Part shown: positions 43,970 to 53,292 of the stretch, piece by piece
Numbering within the stretch: position 1 is the stretch's first letter
Layout of the letters: each line of letters begins with the position of its first letter
NCBI GenBank assembly: GCA_937896895.1
Contig: CALBNV010000100.1
Span: 1 to 64,000 of the forward strand
Origin: an uncultured Bacteroidales bacterium
GTDB lineage: Bacteria; Bacteroidota; Bacteroidia; Bacteroidales; F082
Reading direction: 5' to 3'
DNA length: 64,000 bases
Program-made: the position numbers and the translations under genes
Notes under the pieces: generated by a model
Database searches by the model: none
What the model saw: the letters and a program-made list of their open reading frames with translations, nothing else
What the model was told of the DNA's origin: nothing

Positions 43970-45322
43970 ATGAAAAGAGCAAAAAAAATCATCCTGCTGG
44001 CATTGGCACTATTGCTTGTGCCAGCAGTTTTCGCCGGAGACTATCAATTGGCAAAAAAAACGAAAGAGGAAGCCGAGATTGCATTGTGCAACGGGAGACT
44101 TGATGTCGCCCAGCAGTTATTCCAGAATGCTTTTGATTTGTTTTCACAATGTGACGATGCTGTTGACGAGCAGTCGCTGTGCCTATATTCCATGACAATC
44201 AGTTACTTCAACCAAAGAGACCTTGACGCCATGAAAAAGGTTCTCGACAACATGGCCGTGTTCGCAGACGAGAACCCGAAGAACAAATTCGTGCAGTATG
44301 ATTATCTTTCAGTGCTTGCATCATACGAGTCGGCACTGTACGAAGAGAACCCGTCCGATTCACTGCGCGAGGAGTTCATGACGCACTTCAAGAAGTCGCT
44401 CGCATTCCAAGAGCAGATGACCGTCGAAGAGATTACGGATAAGCAGATCAACCCGATGTTCAACTACATGAACGTCGCGACCTTGTACGACCTGTGCTAT
44501 GACCCGCCGCTCGTTGACTCAATGCAAAAATACATTGACAAATCGTTGGACATTGACAAACTCAATTGGGGCATTGAGGAAGATCACGTCGAAGGCAGGG
44601 TCTCCACCTACGACCTTCTGGCGTGGATTCATCTTTACAAAGGAGAGTTCGATGAAGCCGAGGCGAAGGAGCTTGAAGTGATTGAACTGATTGGAAGCAT
44701 CGGAGATGTGAGAGGCAACAACCTTATCACCGAGCTCAGCGAGGCATACAGCTTCTTCGTGGAACTATACAGGACGACAGGCGACTTCGAAAAGGCATTG
44801 GAATATCAGGAACTGAAAAACGAAAACGACAGAGAACGCTTCAACGTTGAGAAAAACCGCGCAATCCACGAGATTGAAACACGTTACGAAACCGAAGCGA
44901 AAGACTTGAGAATAAGCAACTTGCGCCATACAAACATCATGTTGTCTGTCGGTGTGCTGATGCTTGTGATTCTTTTTGCCGTCACAATAGTTTTTGTCAT
45001 GACCAAGAAAAAGCTCAAGGAACAGACTTCATTCACCGACGCACTTGTCGCCGAATCGACGGAGGTCGCGAAACACACTTCTCTGCAACTTCTCGCCAAC
45101 CAACTCAACATTGACAATGTTGATTTAACCCAACTTGACGAATTGATAAGAAAGGCGACGAAGCCGCTGACTGTGGTTGACAAGAAGTACATGATATGCT
45201 TTCTGGCAGGTGAGAAAGTCCAGCAGATTGCCGACCGCTTCATCGTCGAACCCGCCTCGGTTTATACCGTAAGGTATCGGTTGAAGAAGAAATTCCCCGA
45301 AGACGAACCGCTCCCGTTTTAA
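43970..45322 (+). CDS. Membrane-tethered TPR / HTH transcriptional regulator
   Basis: 450 residues. Signal peptide or first helix (ILLALALLLVPAVFAGDY), then TPR-like helices over about 25-310 in the periplasm, ending in a coiled coil. A membrane helix at about 323-345 (MLSVGVLMLVILFAVTIVFVM is its span) leads to a cytoplasmic part ending in a LuxR-type HTH (FLAGEKVQQIADRF, VEPASVYTVRYRLKKKF). This periplasmic TPR, membrane helix, cytoplasmic HTH layout is common in Bacteroidota and suits direct sensing of an envelope signal. It is adjacent to the SPFH block and could control it; that is inference. Confidence 0.82.
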   Translation: MKRAKKIILLALALLLVPAVFAGDYQLAKKTKEEAEIALCNGRLDVAQQLFQNAFDLFSQCDDAVDEQSLCLYSMTISYFNQRDLDAMKKVLDNMAVFADENPKNKFVQYDYLSVLASYESALYEENPSDSLREEFMTHFKKSLAFQEQMTVEEITDKQINPMFNYMNVATLYDLCYDPPLVDSMQKYIDKSLDIDKLNWGIEEDHVEGRVSTYDLLAWIHLYKGEFDEAEAKELEVIELIGSIGDVRGNNLITELSEAYSFFVELYRTTGDFEKALEYQELKNENDRERFNVEKNRAIHEIETRYETEAKDLRISNLRHTNIMLSVGVLMLVILFAVTIVFVMTKKKLKEQTSFTDALVAESTEVAKHTSLQLLANQLNIDNVDLTQLDELIRKATKPLTVVDKKYMICFLAGEKVQQIADRFIVEPASVYTVRYRLKKKFPEDEPLPF

Positions 45323-45357
45323 TTTCACGGCGACGCGGCATGTATTGTTTTTTTTTG

Positions 45358-45365
45358 TATTTTTG
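45358..45365 (+). promoter_or_regulatory. -7 promoter element (TATTTTTG)
   Basis: TATTTTTG 30 bp before the ATG of the 183-residue orphan gene, after a long T-run. No -33 TTG at standard distance. Confidence 0.5.
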
Positions 45366-45395
45366 CCGCAAGTTCAACTGTAAAAACATCATACC

Positions 45396-45947
45396 ATGGA
45401 ACAATTCGACGAAACTGATGATTGCTTTGAAGAATACGACGACTTCGAGGTCAGAGACTGCGAAGAGAACGCCGTGACACCTGACCCCGGCAAGGATACA
45501 GAGGTGCCGCTCGACGAGGACGGGCTGCCGCTGGAAGCCACCGACAAGTCATTTGCCAAATACAAGGAGACCTGCGACCACTGCATCGACAAGGCGAAGG
45601 AATACCTTCGGGAGATGCGCGGCCAATGGGAAATCGCAGGACTGGCAAGGACTTTCCTGAAATACGCCACCTACATGGAAGGCTTCGACCATCTCCTCAA
45701 TTACCTTTACAGTGCAATCGGCGATATGACTGACTGCGTCCTCGAACATCCGCGCCTGAAGCTGCAACTGCTCAGACTTCATCTTCTGGTCGTCCGCCGG
45801 ATAGAAGCCCAGATATGGCACGACCTGAGCATAGCCGATGAGATCCGGGATGAAATCGCGGCACTTGAAAGCAACATCAAACACGCCGACAATGGCGAAT
45901 TTGACAAGATAAAAGACAGCAGCAGCCTCCGGCACGACCCCGCTTGA
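45396..45947 (+). CDS. Hypothetical acidic/helical protein
   Basis: 183 residues, not recognised. The first ~50 are very acidic and probably disordered (DETDDCFEEYDDFEVRDCEE). Residues 55-165 are predicted helical by pattern (DKAKEYLREMRGQWEIAGLA, LHLLVVRRIEAQIWHDLSIA), suggesting a helical bundle. No signal peptide or membrane helix, so cytoplasmic. It overlaps the next small gene by 4 bp. Clear -7 element upstream, so it is likely expressed. Confidence 0.65.
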   Translation: MEQFDETDDCFEEYDDFEVRDCEENAVTPDPGKDTEVPLDEDGLPLEATDKSFAKYKETCDHCIDKAKEYLREMRGQWEIAGLARTFLKYATYMEGFDHLLNYLYSAIGDMTDCVLEHPRLKLQLLRLHLLVVRRIEAQIWHDLSIADEIRDEIAALESNIKHADNGEFDKIKDSSSLRHDPA

Positions 45948-46237
45948 GTATCTCTAATTCATTTTCATTATTAAAAAAATTCTTAACTTTTCTGTTTGTT
46001 ATCATGGTGCTTGACTGCTTCGCCCAGGTCGAGACAGAATACGACGGGTGTGTCAGGGAACAAAAGGAACAGATGGAGCGGATGAAGCGCGACAGTGACA
46101 GCCGCATGCAGGAGATGAGCAAGCAATATGAAGACTACGTGAAGGCCGAGAAGGAGGCTTACGAGAAGTTTGTCAGGGAGATGGCCGCCAAATGGGGAGA
46201 AGGCAACGTCGCCGAAAGCACCAACAAGGACTGGTAG
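45944..46237 (+). CDS. Small secreted coiled-coil protein, TTG start
   Basis: 97 residues. The frame starts at TTG 45944, overlapping the previous stop (TTGA), and gives a good signal peptide (FSLLKKFLTFLFVIMVLDCFA, cleavage before QVE). Starting at the internal ATG 46004 would destroy it, so TTG is preferred. The mature part is a highly charged coiled coil (MERMKRDSDSRMQEMSKQYE, VKAEKEAYEKFVREMAAKWG) ending ESTNKDW. Family not recognised; possibly a periplasmic partner of the preceding protein's process, although that one is cytoplasmic. Confidence 0.6.
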   Translation: MSISNSFSLLKKFLTFLFVIMVLDCFAQVETEYDGCVREQKEQMERMKRDSDSRMQEMSKQYEDYVKAEKEAYEKFVREMAAKWGEGNVAESTNKDW

Positions 46238-46305
46238 AATATTCAGACAACGGCAATTCGAGAAGCGTGGTAAATGCGATGAGATGACAGAGCGTTGAAC
46301 ATAAA

Positions 46306-48633
46306 TCAATAAACCCCAATCTCATCAACGAAAACCCATGCCGGATATCCGTAACCTGAATGGCCTTCCGGACAGTCAAACGGCTTGATGATGACTTCTA
46401 CGTAACGGGCTTTTGCCGCAGGAAATTCAACTTCAACAGCGTGAATCGGTTGGTCGTAATCTTTCGGAAGCATCTTGAAATCCTTTCGCAAAACTTCGCT
46501 GAAACTCTTACCGTCGCTGGAAACCAACACCCTGACCGACTTTGCGTTGAAAATCCAGTCGTTCATGTTGATGTTGTTGTTGAACTTGACCTTGCTGATT
46601 TCCGTCTCTTCCTTCAGGTCAATCGTGGCGTCGATGTCCTCCCCGAAAAATCCGAGCCATCTGCCGCTTCTGTAGTTTGAAGTGCCTCTCAATCCGTCAA
46701 TCAATACGTTGGCACCGTCGAAAGTGTAATTTTTGTCCGGCTGTTTTTTCAACGTTATCGGTTTCATCGAGGCTTTGCTGAAATCGAAGTTCGTTTCAAA
46801 CATCTTGCCCGTCGTGCCGTCATCACGGATTACTATGGTCTTGAAATTGCAACTCTGATTGATTTTCAACGGTTCTGTATATAAGATGCCATCTGTTGCG
46901 GGATTCTCTCCGTTGACAGTGTATCTGATTTCACCGTCAACCATTTTCGACATTGTTATTTCAATAACTCCTTCTGAGACGTTTGGCACGATGTCGGTGC
47001 TGATGTCGAAAATATGCGTCGCGTAATTCCAACGATAGAAATCATAAAGCTTTGAGAGACGGAACTCGCGTTTCACAAAGTCTTTCCAGTCTTTTTGTTC
47101 CGGGTTGCACCATTGTATCTCCGCCAAAGCTCCGATTCTCGGTAACATCCTGTATAACAAAACATTAAAGTCGCTGGTGTATTCTGTCCAGATGTTTGCC
47201 TGAGGGCCGAGGATGTATTTCGCTTCGTCTTCGTCCAAGCCTTCAGGGATAGGCTCATAGCTGTAAACTTTCTGCACAGGGTTGTAGCCGCCGATTGAAA
47301 ACGGCTCATTATCAGAGTCTAATGTTTGGTAATAGTCGAAATAAAGATAATCATTAGGTGTCATGATGACGTTGTGGTGCATCTTTGCGGCTTTGTAACC
47401 GCCTTCGCTGCCGCGCCAGCTCATCACAGTCGCATTTGGTGCCAACTCGCCGTCGAGCATCTCGTCCCAGCCGATGATGCGACGCCCGTGACCCTCGATG
47501 AATTTTTCCATTCTCGACATCACATAGCTCTGAAGGTAATCTTCTGCGGTGTGTTTTTTGTCTCCTTTAATGCCTAACTCTTTGATTTTCTTTTGGCATT
47601 TCGGGCAGTTCTCCCATCTGACGCGCGGACATTCGTCGCCGCCGATGTGTATGTATTCGCTCGGGAACACGTCCATTACCTCTTCAAGGACATCTTCCAG
47701 AAACCTCATCGCGTCTTCGTTTCCGGCGCAAATCACGTCTTCGGAGACGCCCCAATGCTGCCAAACTTCATACGGGCCGCCGGTGCATCCGAGTTCAGGG
47801 TAGGTGGCGAGTGCTCCGAGCATGTGTCCGGGAAGATCGATTTCGGGAATTATGGTGATATGACGGTCGGCGGCGTATCTAACGAGGTCGCGGAGTTCGT
47901 CCTGTGTGTAGAATCCGCCATGACGGATGCTGTCGTAAGCCATTGTCTTTCCGATGATTGTGCCGGAACGCCATGCGCCGACCTCCGTCAGCTCCGGATA
48001 TTTTTTGATTTCCATGCGCCAGCCTTGGTCGTCGGTGATGTGGAAATGGAATTTGTTCAGATTGTGCATCGCCATGATGTCGATGTAGGTTTTCACATTT
48101 TCGATAGGGAAGAAATGACGGCTCACATCAAGATGCATCCCGCGATAGTCGAAACGCGGATAGTCGTAAATCTTGCATGTCGGAAATTCAAGCTCGTAAC
48201 CGTCTTCCACATGACTCATGCTCTTTCTCAACGTCTGTATCCCGTAAAAAACGCTCGCGGCATCTGTTCCGGTAATGTTGATGCTGTTCATGCCGACGAT
48301 GATCTTGTATGCGTTTTCTCTGTCAAATTGTGATTTGTTGATTTTCAAGTTGATAGCGTTCTGCATCTCGTTGTCGCTCACCCTGATAATCGGCCTGAAA
48401 CCAAACATGTCTTCGATGTATTCCGCCAAGAGATTCGCCTCGTTTTGCAGTTCGCCCTCCGACTTCGGATACGTGATCGCGGTCTGCTTGTTCATGACAA
48501 AACTTGTGCCGTTTGTCAATTCGATTTGTTTTGGTAATGGAACAATTTGATAATCAGCTTGTTGTGATGGCTTTTGGCATGATTCGATTTCTAATGCTAA
48601 AATTGCAATGATGAGAGCGTGTCTTATAGTCAT
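46306..48633 (-). CDS. GH20 beta-N-acetylhexosaminidase, lipoprotein
   Basis: 775 residues. Lipoprotein signal ending LEIESC. N-terminal GH20b domain (about 25-150), then the (beta/alpha)8 catalytic domain with YRGMHLDVSRHFFP, HFHITDDQGWRMEIKKYPE and the catalytic Asp-Glu pair in HIGGDECPR at about 330-336. A beta domain (chitobiase-type, VNGENPATDGILYTE) and a C-terminal F5/8-type carbohydrate-binding module (about 640-775, FNNNINMNDWIFNAKSVRV) follow. Expected to remove terminal GlcNAc/GalNAc from glycans or muropeptides at the cell surface. A perfect 14-bp palindrome lies 7 bp upstream of the start. Confidence 0.93.
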   Translation of the reverse strand: MTIRHALIIAILALEIESCQKPSQQADYQIVPLPKQIELTNGTSFVMNKQTAITYPKSEGELQNEANLLAEYIEDMFGFRPIIRVSDNEMQNAINLKINKSQFDRENAYKIIVGMNSINITGTDAASVFYGIQTLRKSMSHVEDGYELEFPTCKIYDYPRFDYRGMHLDVSRHFFPIENVKTYIDIMAMHNLNKFHFHITDDQGWRMEIKKYPELTEVGAWRSGTIIGKTMAYDSIRHGGFYTQDELRDLVRYAADRHITIIPEIDLPGHMLGALATYPELGCTGGPYEVWQHWGVSEDVICAGNEDAMRFLEDVLEEVMDVFPSEYIHIGGDECPRVRWENCPKCQKKIKELGIKGDKKHTAEDYLQSYVMSRMEKFIEGHGRRIIGWDEMLDGELAPNATVMSWRGSEGGYKAAKMHHNVIMTPNDYLYFDYYQTLDSDNEPFSIGGYNPVQKVYSYEPIPEGLDEDEAKYILGPQANIWTEYTSDFNVLLYRMLPRIGALAEIQWCNPEQKDWKDFVKREFRLSKLYDFYRWNYATHIFDISTDIVPNVSEGVIEITMSKMVDGEIRYTVNGENPATDGILYTEPLKINQSCNFKTIVIRDDGTTGKMFETNFDFSKASMKPITLKKQPDKNYTFDGANVLIDGLRGTSNYRSGRWLGFFGEDIDATIDLKEETEISKVKFNNNINMNDWIFNAKSVRVLVSSDGKSFSEVLRKDFKMLPKDYDQPIHAVEVEFPAAKARYVEVIIKPFDCPEGHSGYGYPAWVFVDEIGVY

Positions 48634-48640
48634 ATCAAAA

Positions 48641-48654
48641 ATTTTCGCGAAAAT
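48641..48654. promoter_or_regulatory. Perfect 14-bp palindrome upstream of GH20 gene
   Basis: ATTTTCGCGAAAAT is its own reverse complement. It sits 7 bp upstream of the GH20 ATG, in the region shared with the divergent hydrolase, and contains a TATTTTCG that differs from the -7 consensus by one base. Good candidate operator. Confidence 0.45.
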
Positions 48655-48715
48655 AAGAATTTATTCGATTTGTCTAAAATTAATTTGATAATTTTACAAC
48701 TTCAATTTTGACGGT

Positions 48716-49741
48716 ATGAAAACCAAGTTTGTTTTTTGTATTTTATTGTTATTCTTTGTGTTACAAAAATCATTCGGTAATATGGCATATGATTCTGTGA
48801 GATATAAAGATCAGATTTTTGAAGTTGATACGATAAAAGACGTTGTTTATGCAAATGTGAAGGGTTATTGGGATTCGTATCCTGATGAAAATGTTGATGT
48901 CAAGGCGTTGCGTAAATTCGTGTTCTCGAAGCATGAGATGCGAGATTTGGATTTGAAAATGGACATCTATCTTCCCAAGAATGACATGCTCGAACGCCGT
49001 CCTCTGATAGTATTTGCGCATGGCGGCGCGTTTTACATCGGCGATAAAGGTGTGGATGCATATAAGAAGTGGTGCAGTTATTTCGCATCGCTCGGATATG
49101 TCTGTGCCTCAATAAATTACAGATTGGGATTTTCTAAATTTACGACAAGAAATATTGAGAAATGTGAGTATCGCGCGATGCAAGACGCCCATGCTGCAAT
49201 CAGGTTTTTGGTTGAAAACAATGAAAAATATGGTATTGACACAACAAATATCTTCGCGGGCGGTACGAGTGCCGGAAGCATGATGATGCTTGCCGTGGCG
49301 TACATGAGAAATGAAAACAGGTTGAAATCAACATACCGCAAAGGTGATTGCGGCGATTTGGAAACATCTGGCAATAATCTTCACAACACGTTTAAAATCA
49401 AAGGATTGGCTAATATGTGGGGCGCGGTTTATGACCTGTCAATTCTCGAAAACGACTATGTGCCAATCGTCTCTTTTCATGGTGATGCCGACAAACTTGT
49501 TCCCTACGGCAAAGGACGCGTGATGAAAAATGTTTGGGTCTTGAACTTGGTCCATAAGAAAATGTATGGCTCACACAAAATAACACAAAAGACCGAGGAA
49601 CTCGAAATCAATTCATTATTATACACTTACGAAAAACAAGGACACGCCTTGCATCTTGACAAAGGCAAAGGCGTAAACCAGAATTTTTATGACATCCAAT
49701 ACAAAATCAGGGATTTCTTTTTTGACCTGATTGAGAATTGA
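48716..49741 (+). CDS. Secreted alpha/beta hydrolase (esterase/BD-FAE-like)
   Basis: 341 residues with a signal peptide (FVFCILLLFFVLQKSFGN). Core: VFAHGGAFYIGDKG (HGG oxyanion motif), CASINYRLGFSK, nucleophile elbow GGTSAGS, acid region SFHGDADKLVPYGKG and the C-terminal QGHALH with the catalytic His. This is the pattern of carboxylesterase/feruloyl-type enzymes. Divergent from the GH20 gene, so both may act on the same exported glycan, e.g. as deacetylase and hexosaminidase; that is inference. Confidence 0.83.
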   Translation: MKTKFVFCILLLFFVLQKSFGNMAYDSVRYKDQIFEVDTIKDVVYANVKGYWDSYPDENVDVKALRKFVFSKHEMRDLDLKMDIYLPKNDMLERRPLIVFAHGGAFYIGDKGVDAYKKWCSYFASLGYVCASINYRLGFSKFTTRNIEKCEYRAMQDAHAAIRFLVENNEKYGIDTTNIFAGGTSAGSMMMLAVAYMRNENRLKSTYRKGDCGDLETSGNNLHNTFKIKGLANMWGAVYDLSILENDYVPIVSFHGDADKLVPYGKGRVMKNVWVLNLVHKKMYGSHKITQKTEELEINSLLYTYEKQGHALHLDKGKGVNQNFYDIQYKIRDFFFDLIEN

Positions 49742-49753
49742 AATGATTGAAAA

Positions 49754-52549
49754 TCAAAGCTTTTTGCAAATTGACTTAAATTCGCAGAAACGGCAGTTTT
49801 GCACTTTCTCGGTCTGTGAAAACGGGATGTCCTGACTCAAAACCTCCTCGAAAAACCTTACGAAATAGCTCTCGCAGTTTGTTGTGAAGTCATCATTAAA
49901 GTCTTGATTTTCAGACGTGTTAAGACTGAAAATACCATTGCTCAACTTCTGGAAACCAATGATTCCAGGCTCGATGTCATCGGGATTCAATTCTGGATTC
50001 TCCGTCATGTACAGGTATTTATAAACCAGAAGCTGTATTGATTTTTCAGCCATCAGGGTGATGTCGGTCTGGTCGGCCTTGACTTTCACGTTGTTGTCTT
50101 CGACTTTTCCTGTCTTATAGTCGATGATACGTATCGTGTTGTTTATTTTGTCGATTCTGTCAGCGAAACCTTTGAGTTTTATATCTTTACCGTCAATGTT
50201 AAATGTGTGGCTCATTTCTTTTTCCATGTCAATCATCGAGAGCTTGTATCTGTCTTCACCGGTTTCGCCATCTTTGATGAATTTTTTCTCTTCCCTGAAA
50301 AAGTTTGCTAACATATTGTCAATCACTGTCTTTGAAAGATGGTTGAAACCTGTTTGCGGCAAGCCGGAATGGAAACCGCTGGCCTCAAGTGCGTCTTGGT
50401 AGCATTGCTCGAAATGTCTGTCATACACTAATTCAAACAATCTTGATGTTATTGTGCCGTTGTTGAATTTGTGGTAAAAATTCTCCAACACCTTGTGCAC
50501 AATGCTTCCTATGACGTTGACCTGTATTTCCTCGTTAAGTTTGTTGTCGCGGATGCCTTCGATGTATTTGAAATAATATTGAAGCGGACATCTGACGTAT
50601 GTGCCGATGGAAGTGGGGGAGAACTCTTTGATTTTTTCAATTATTTCGGGTGTTTTCGGTATCGAAATCACTTGGCTTTTCTCGTTGCCCTGTGGGCTTT
50701 TGTACTGAATATGTGTGAGTTTCACGTTTTTGTAATTACGTGCATATTCGTGTTCAAGTTGTCTGATGAACCTGCTCGGCTCGCCGAAGCCCGACATGTC
50801 GGCCAATGAGTTGTAATACAGGTTGATGCGTTTCGCGTTTTGCAGAAGCCTGTAGAAATGATATGCATAGACGGCTTGTTGCTGAGTGTGTGTCGGCAGA
50901 CCGAAAATCTTGCGTATGTCGAACGGAATCAAGCTGTTGTTTGTTTTCGACAATGGCAGAATACCTTCGTTTACGCTTAAAAAATGAATAACATCGAAGT
51001 CTAAATTTCTCGTTTCGAGAAGTCCCATGATTTGCAGTCCGTCGGAATCACCTTTTAAATTAATAGACGATTGCATGGCGACTTGTGCGAAAAGTACCTG
51101 TAAATCATCGGTTTGTATGTAGTTGTCGTATTTTTTAATCAGGAGTTCAATCCTGTTGGTTGTTCGGCTCGCAACGCTGATTTGATTTTTGATGAAATTG
51201 TTTTTTGTGTCGGAGATCTTTTGCATTGATATTTCAAGAAGCCGTTTTATTGATTCAATGCAAGATGTCGTATCTTGCCATTTGCTCAACGAAACATTCA
51301 GAAAATCAAACAGTTCAGCGTTATCTCTGAAAATTTCGACATCCGATTTGCTGAAATAATATTGCGAATCATTGGCGAGTTTGTTCAACCAGTTGTTTAG
51401 CCGATGTGCCTCTTTCCCGTTGAAAATCAATTTGATGAAATCTGAATTGCAAAATCTGATGAAAGTCCAGAGATAAATTTTGTTTTCATCGGTACCGAGG
51501 CTTTTCTGGTATCTAAACAGTTGATCTATAAAGTGATAAGTTGCGGTTTTATGATAAGGGTAGCCCATTGTCACCTGAATCTTATCTATGCAATCAGGGA
51601 TTGAGTTCAGCGTCGGTATCAGAACTGATTCATCCGCCAAAACGATTACGCTGTTGGCCTCGTCGTTGATTATATTCCTTTCAACTTCCTGATTCAGTTG
51701 AAGTTGCAAGGCGTTTGTCTGCACGGAATTGCCGGAGACGCTTATCACGTTGATTTCTTTATCTTGGGTTTTGTAATTGTTTCCTATGAAGTTTTTTTCA
51801 ATATTTGGATGGCTTTTGAAGAATTTCCTTGCAAAGACTCCGGCTTCCTGTTTTTCGTCGTTGAAATAATATTCGTCTAAATCCCAGAGCATCACGGCAT
51901 TACCGTGTTCAACGAGTCTGACGATGATGTTTTCCTCGGTATTTGTTAGTGCGTTGAAGCCGGCGAAGATTATTTTTTTGTCTTTCGTTTTCTGAACCAA
52001 AACAGCATCATCGTATGAAGCTATCTTTTTGGTTATCAATCCGTAATAGCCGGATCCGTTTTGTTGCAACGAGTTTCTCAATGCATTGTAATATTGAATC
52101 AAGGAGGCGAAAAACCTGACATAATTCGACTCGATATTACTGTTCAATTCCATGTTCCAGTCTTCAATTTCCTTCGCGCTTGTGAGGTGGCTGAAAAGAC
52201 TTTCTGCATTGACATTGTATTGGTCGATTTCATCAAAATCTTTCGCCATTTGTGCTGCGAGGCCGAAAAAGCTGTGGTTCATCTCCTCGTTATTGTGAAA
52301 TGAATCGTTGATTTTGATTAACTCAAAGATAACATCTACATTGTCAATAAGTTGCAAGTCGCTCCATTCTTCCATGGCCTGCTGGATGGAGATGATATTC
52401 GGCACCCAGAAGTTGTAAGTGATGCGTTTCTCGAGTTCATTGCGGAGCTGCAAAGCCGCACGTTTATTCGGAAAGACAATGGTCAGATTGTCTTTTGACA
52501 AATCGTAATGTTCTGTTATATAATTGGTTATCTGTTCGATGAAAGCCAT
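49754..52549 (-). CDS. AddB-like PD-(D/E)XK nuclease (RecB family)
   Basis: 931 residues. Inactivated UvrD-like helicase region (TIVFPNKRAALQLRNEL in place of Walker A; VHFLSVNEGILPL, typical of AddB) followed by a C-terminal RecB nuclease domain: SIGTYVRCPLQYYFKYIEG, GSIVHKVLENFY, RIIDYKTGKVED. One Cys near 655 and three at the very end (NCRFCEFKSICKK) form the 4Fe-4S cluster known from AddB nucleases. Partner AddA is not in the window. Double-strand break processing. It overlaps the upstream nucleotidyltransferase gene by 22 bp, so it is the last gene of that operon. Confidence 0.85.
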   Translation of the reverse strand: MAFIEQITNYITEHYDLSKDNLTIVFPNKRAALQLRNELEKRITYNFWVPNIISIQQAMEEWSDLQLIDNVDVIFELIKINDSFHNNEEMNHSFFGLAAQMAKDFDEIDQYNVNAESLFSHLTSAKEIEDWNMELNSNIESNYVRFFASLIQYYNALRNSLQQNGSGYYGLITKKIASYDDAVLVQKTKDKKIIFAGFNALTNTEENIIVRLVEHGNAVMLWDLDEYYFNDEKQEAGVFARKFFKSHPNIEKNFIGNNYKTQDKEINVISVSGNSVQTNALQLQLNQEVERNIINDEANSVIVLADESVLIPTLNSIPDCIDKIQVTMGYPYHKTATYHFIDQLFRYQKSLGTDENKIYLWTFIRFCNSDFIKLIFNGKEAHRLNNWLNKLANDSQYYFSKSDVEIFRDNAELFDFLNVSLSKWQDTTSCIESIKRLLEISMQKISDTKNNFIKNQISVASRTTNRIELLIKKYDNYIQTDDLQVLFAQVAMQSSINLKGDSDGLQIMGLLETRNLDFDVIHFLSVNEGILPLSKTNNSLIPFDIRKIFGLPTHTQQQAVYAYHFYRLLQNAKRINLYYNSLADMSGFGEPSRFIRQLEHEYARNYKNVKLTHIQYKSPQGNEKSQVISIPKTPEIIEKIKEFSPTSIGTYVRCPLQYYFKYIEGIRDNKLNEEIQVNVIGSIVHKVLENFYHKFNNGTITSRLFELVYDRHFEQCYQDALEASGFHSGLPQTGFNHLSKTVIDNMLANFFREEKKFIKDGETGEDRYKLSMIDMEKEMSHTFNIDGKDIKLKGFADRIDKINNTIRIIDYKTGKVEDNNVKVKADQTDITLMAEKSIQLLVYKYLYMTENPELNPDDIEPGIIGFQKLSNGIFSLNTSENQDFNDDFTTNCESYFVRFFEEVLSQDIPFSQTEKVQNCRFCEFKSICKKL

Positions 52550-53292
52550 TGTTCAGCATTTTTCAGTTGTTCTTGAGTTCCGAGGTCGAACCAGTATTCT
52601 GATGTCGTCGGTTTTGACCTTACATGAGCGTATCCTGTGAATTTTGCTGCTTTTTCAAGTTTCTGGTACAACTCGAAAATGTAGCGCGGCTTCAGCTTGA
52701 ATGTCTTGAAATACTTTGGCTTGAAAATATGTATTCCACTGAATGACAACAGTTTGCTGTCTTCAGGGAGACTGTCGCCGCCGTCAAAGACTTGCGTCTC
52801 GGTGTTGTATCTTCCGACGAAATTGTCGTATTTGTCGAAAACGAGTTTCCGGCTGTTGTTGCGTTCTTGCGTGAGAATCCAAGCCGAGTCTTCACTTTTG
52901 ACGAACTCGTCGTAATACGGCTTCAAGTCAATATCTGTAAGCACATCAACGTTGTGGACCAGCACCGCCTCGCTGTCCGAAAAATAGGGAAGTGCCTGTA
53001 ACACGGCACCGCCCGTGTCCATAAGCTCGGCTCTTTCATCTGATATTTCAACTTCAACGTCCCCCCAATTTTCACTGTTCAAAAATTCAATAATCTGCCC
53101 GCCAAAATGGTGAATGTTGATTACGAAATGATTAAAACCTTGACTTATTAAAGATTCAAGTGTTACTTTAAGCAATGGTTTTTCATTTATGGTTACCAAT
53201 GCTTTAGGTTTATCTGATGTAAGTTCTTTCAGCCTCGTGCCGAGTCCTGCGGCAAGGATGAAGGCTGTCCTTTTATTTTGCTTCATAAACAT
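52528..53292 (-). CDS. Nucleotidyltransferase (MurU-like)
   Basis: 254 residues, sugar-1-phosphate nucleotidyltransferase: AFILAAGLGTRLKELTSDKPKALV (nucleotide P-loop), LISQGFNHFVINIHHFGGQI, VLVHNVDVLTDIDL (metal Asp). In the MurNAc recycling shunt MurU converts MurNAc-1-P and UTP to UDP-MurNAc. The adjacent AmgK-like kinase supports that assignment. Two in-frame ATGs (53292 and 53286) are possible. It overlaps both neighbours by about 20 bp. Confidence 0.82.
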   Translation of the reverse strand: MFMKQNKRTAFILAAGLGTRLKELTSDKPKALVTINEKPLLKVTLESLISQGFNHFVINIHHFGGQIIEFLNSENWGDVEVEISDERAELMDTGGAVLQALPYFSDSEAVLVHNVDVLTDIDLKPYYDEFVKSEDSAWILTQERNNSRKLVFDKYDNFVGRYNTETQVFDGGDSLPEDSKLLSFSGIHIFKPKYFKTFKLKPRYIFELYQKLEKAAKFTGYAHVRSKPTTSEYWFDLGTQEQLKNAEQWLSSNR

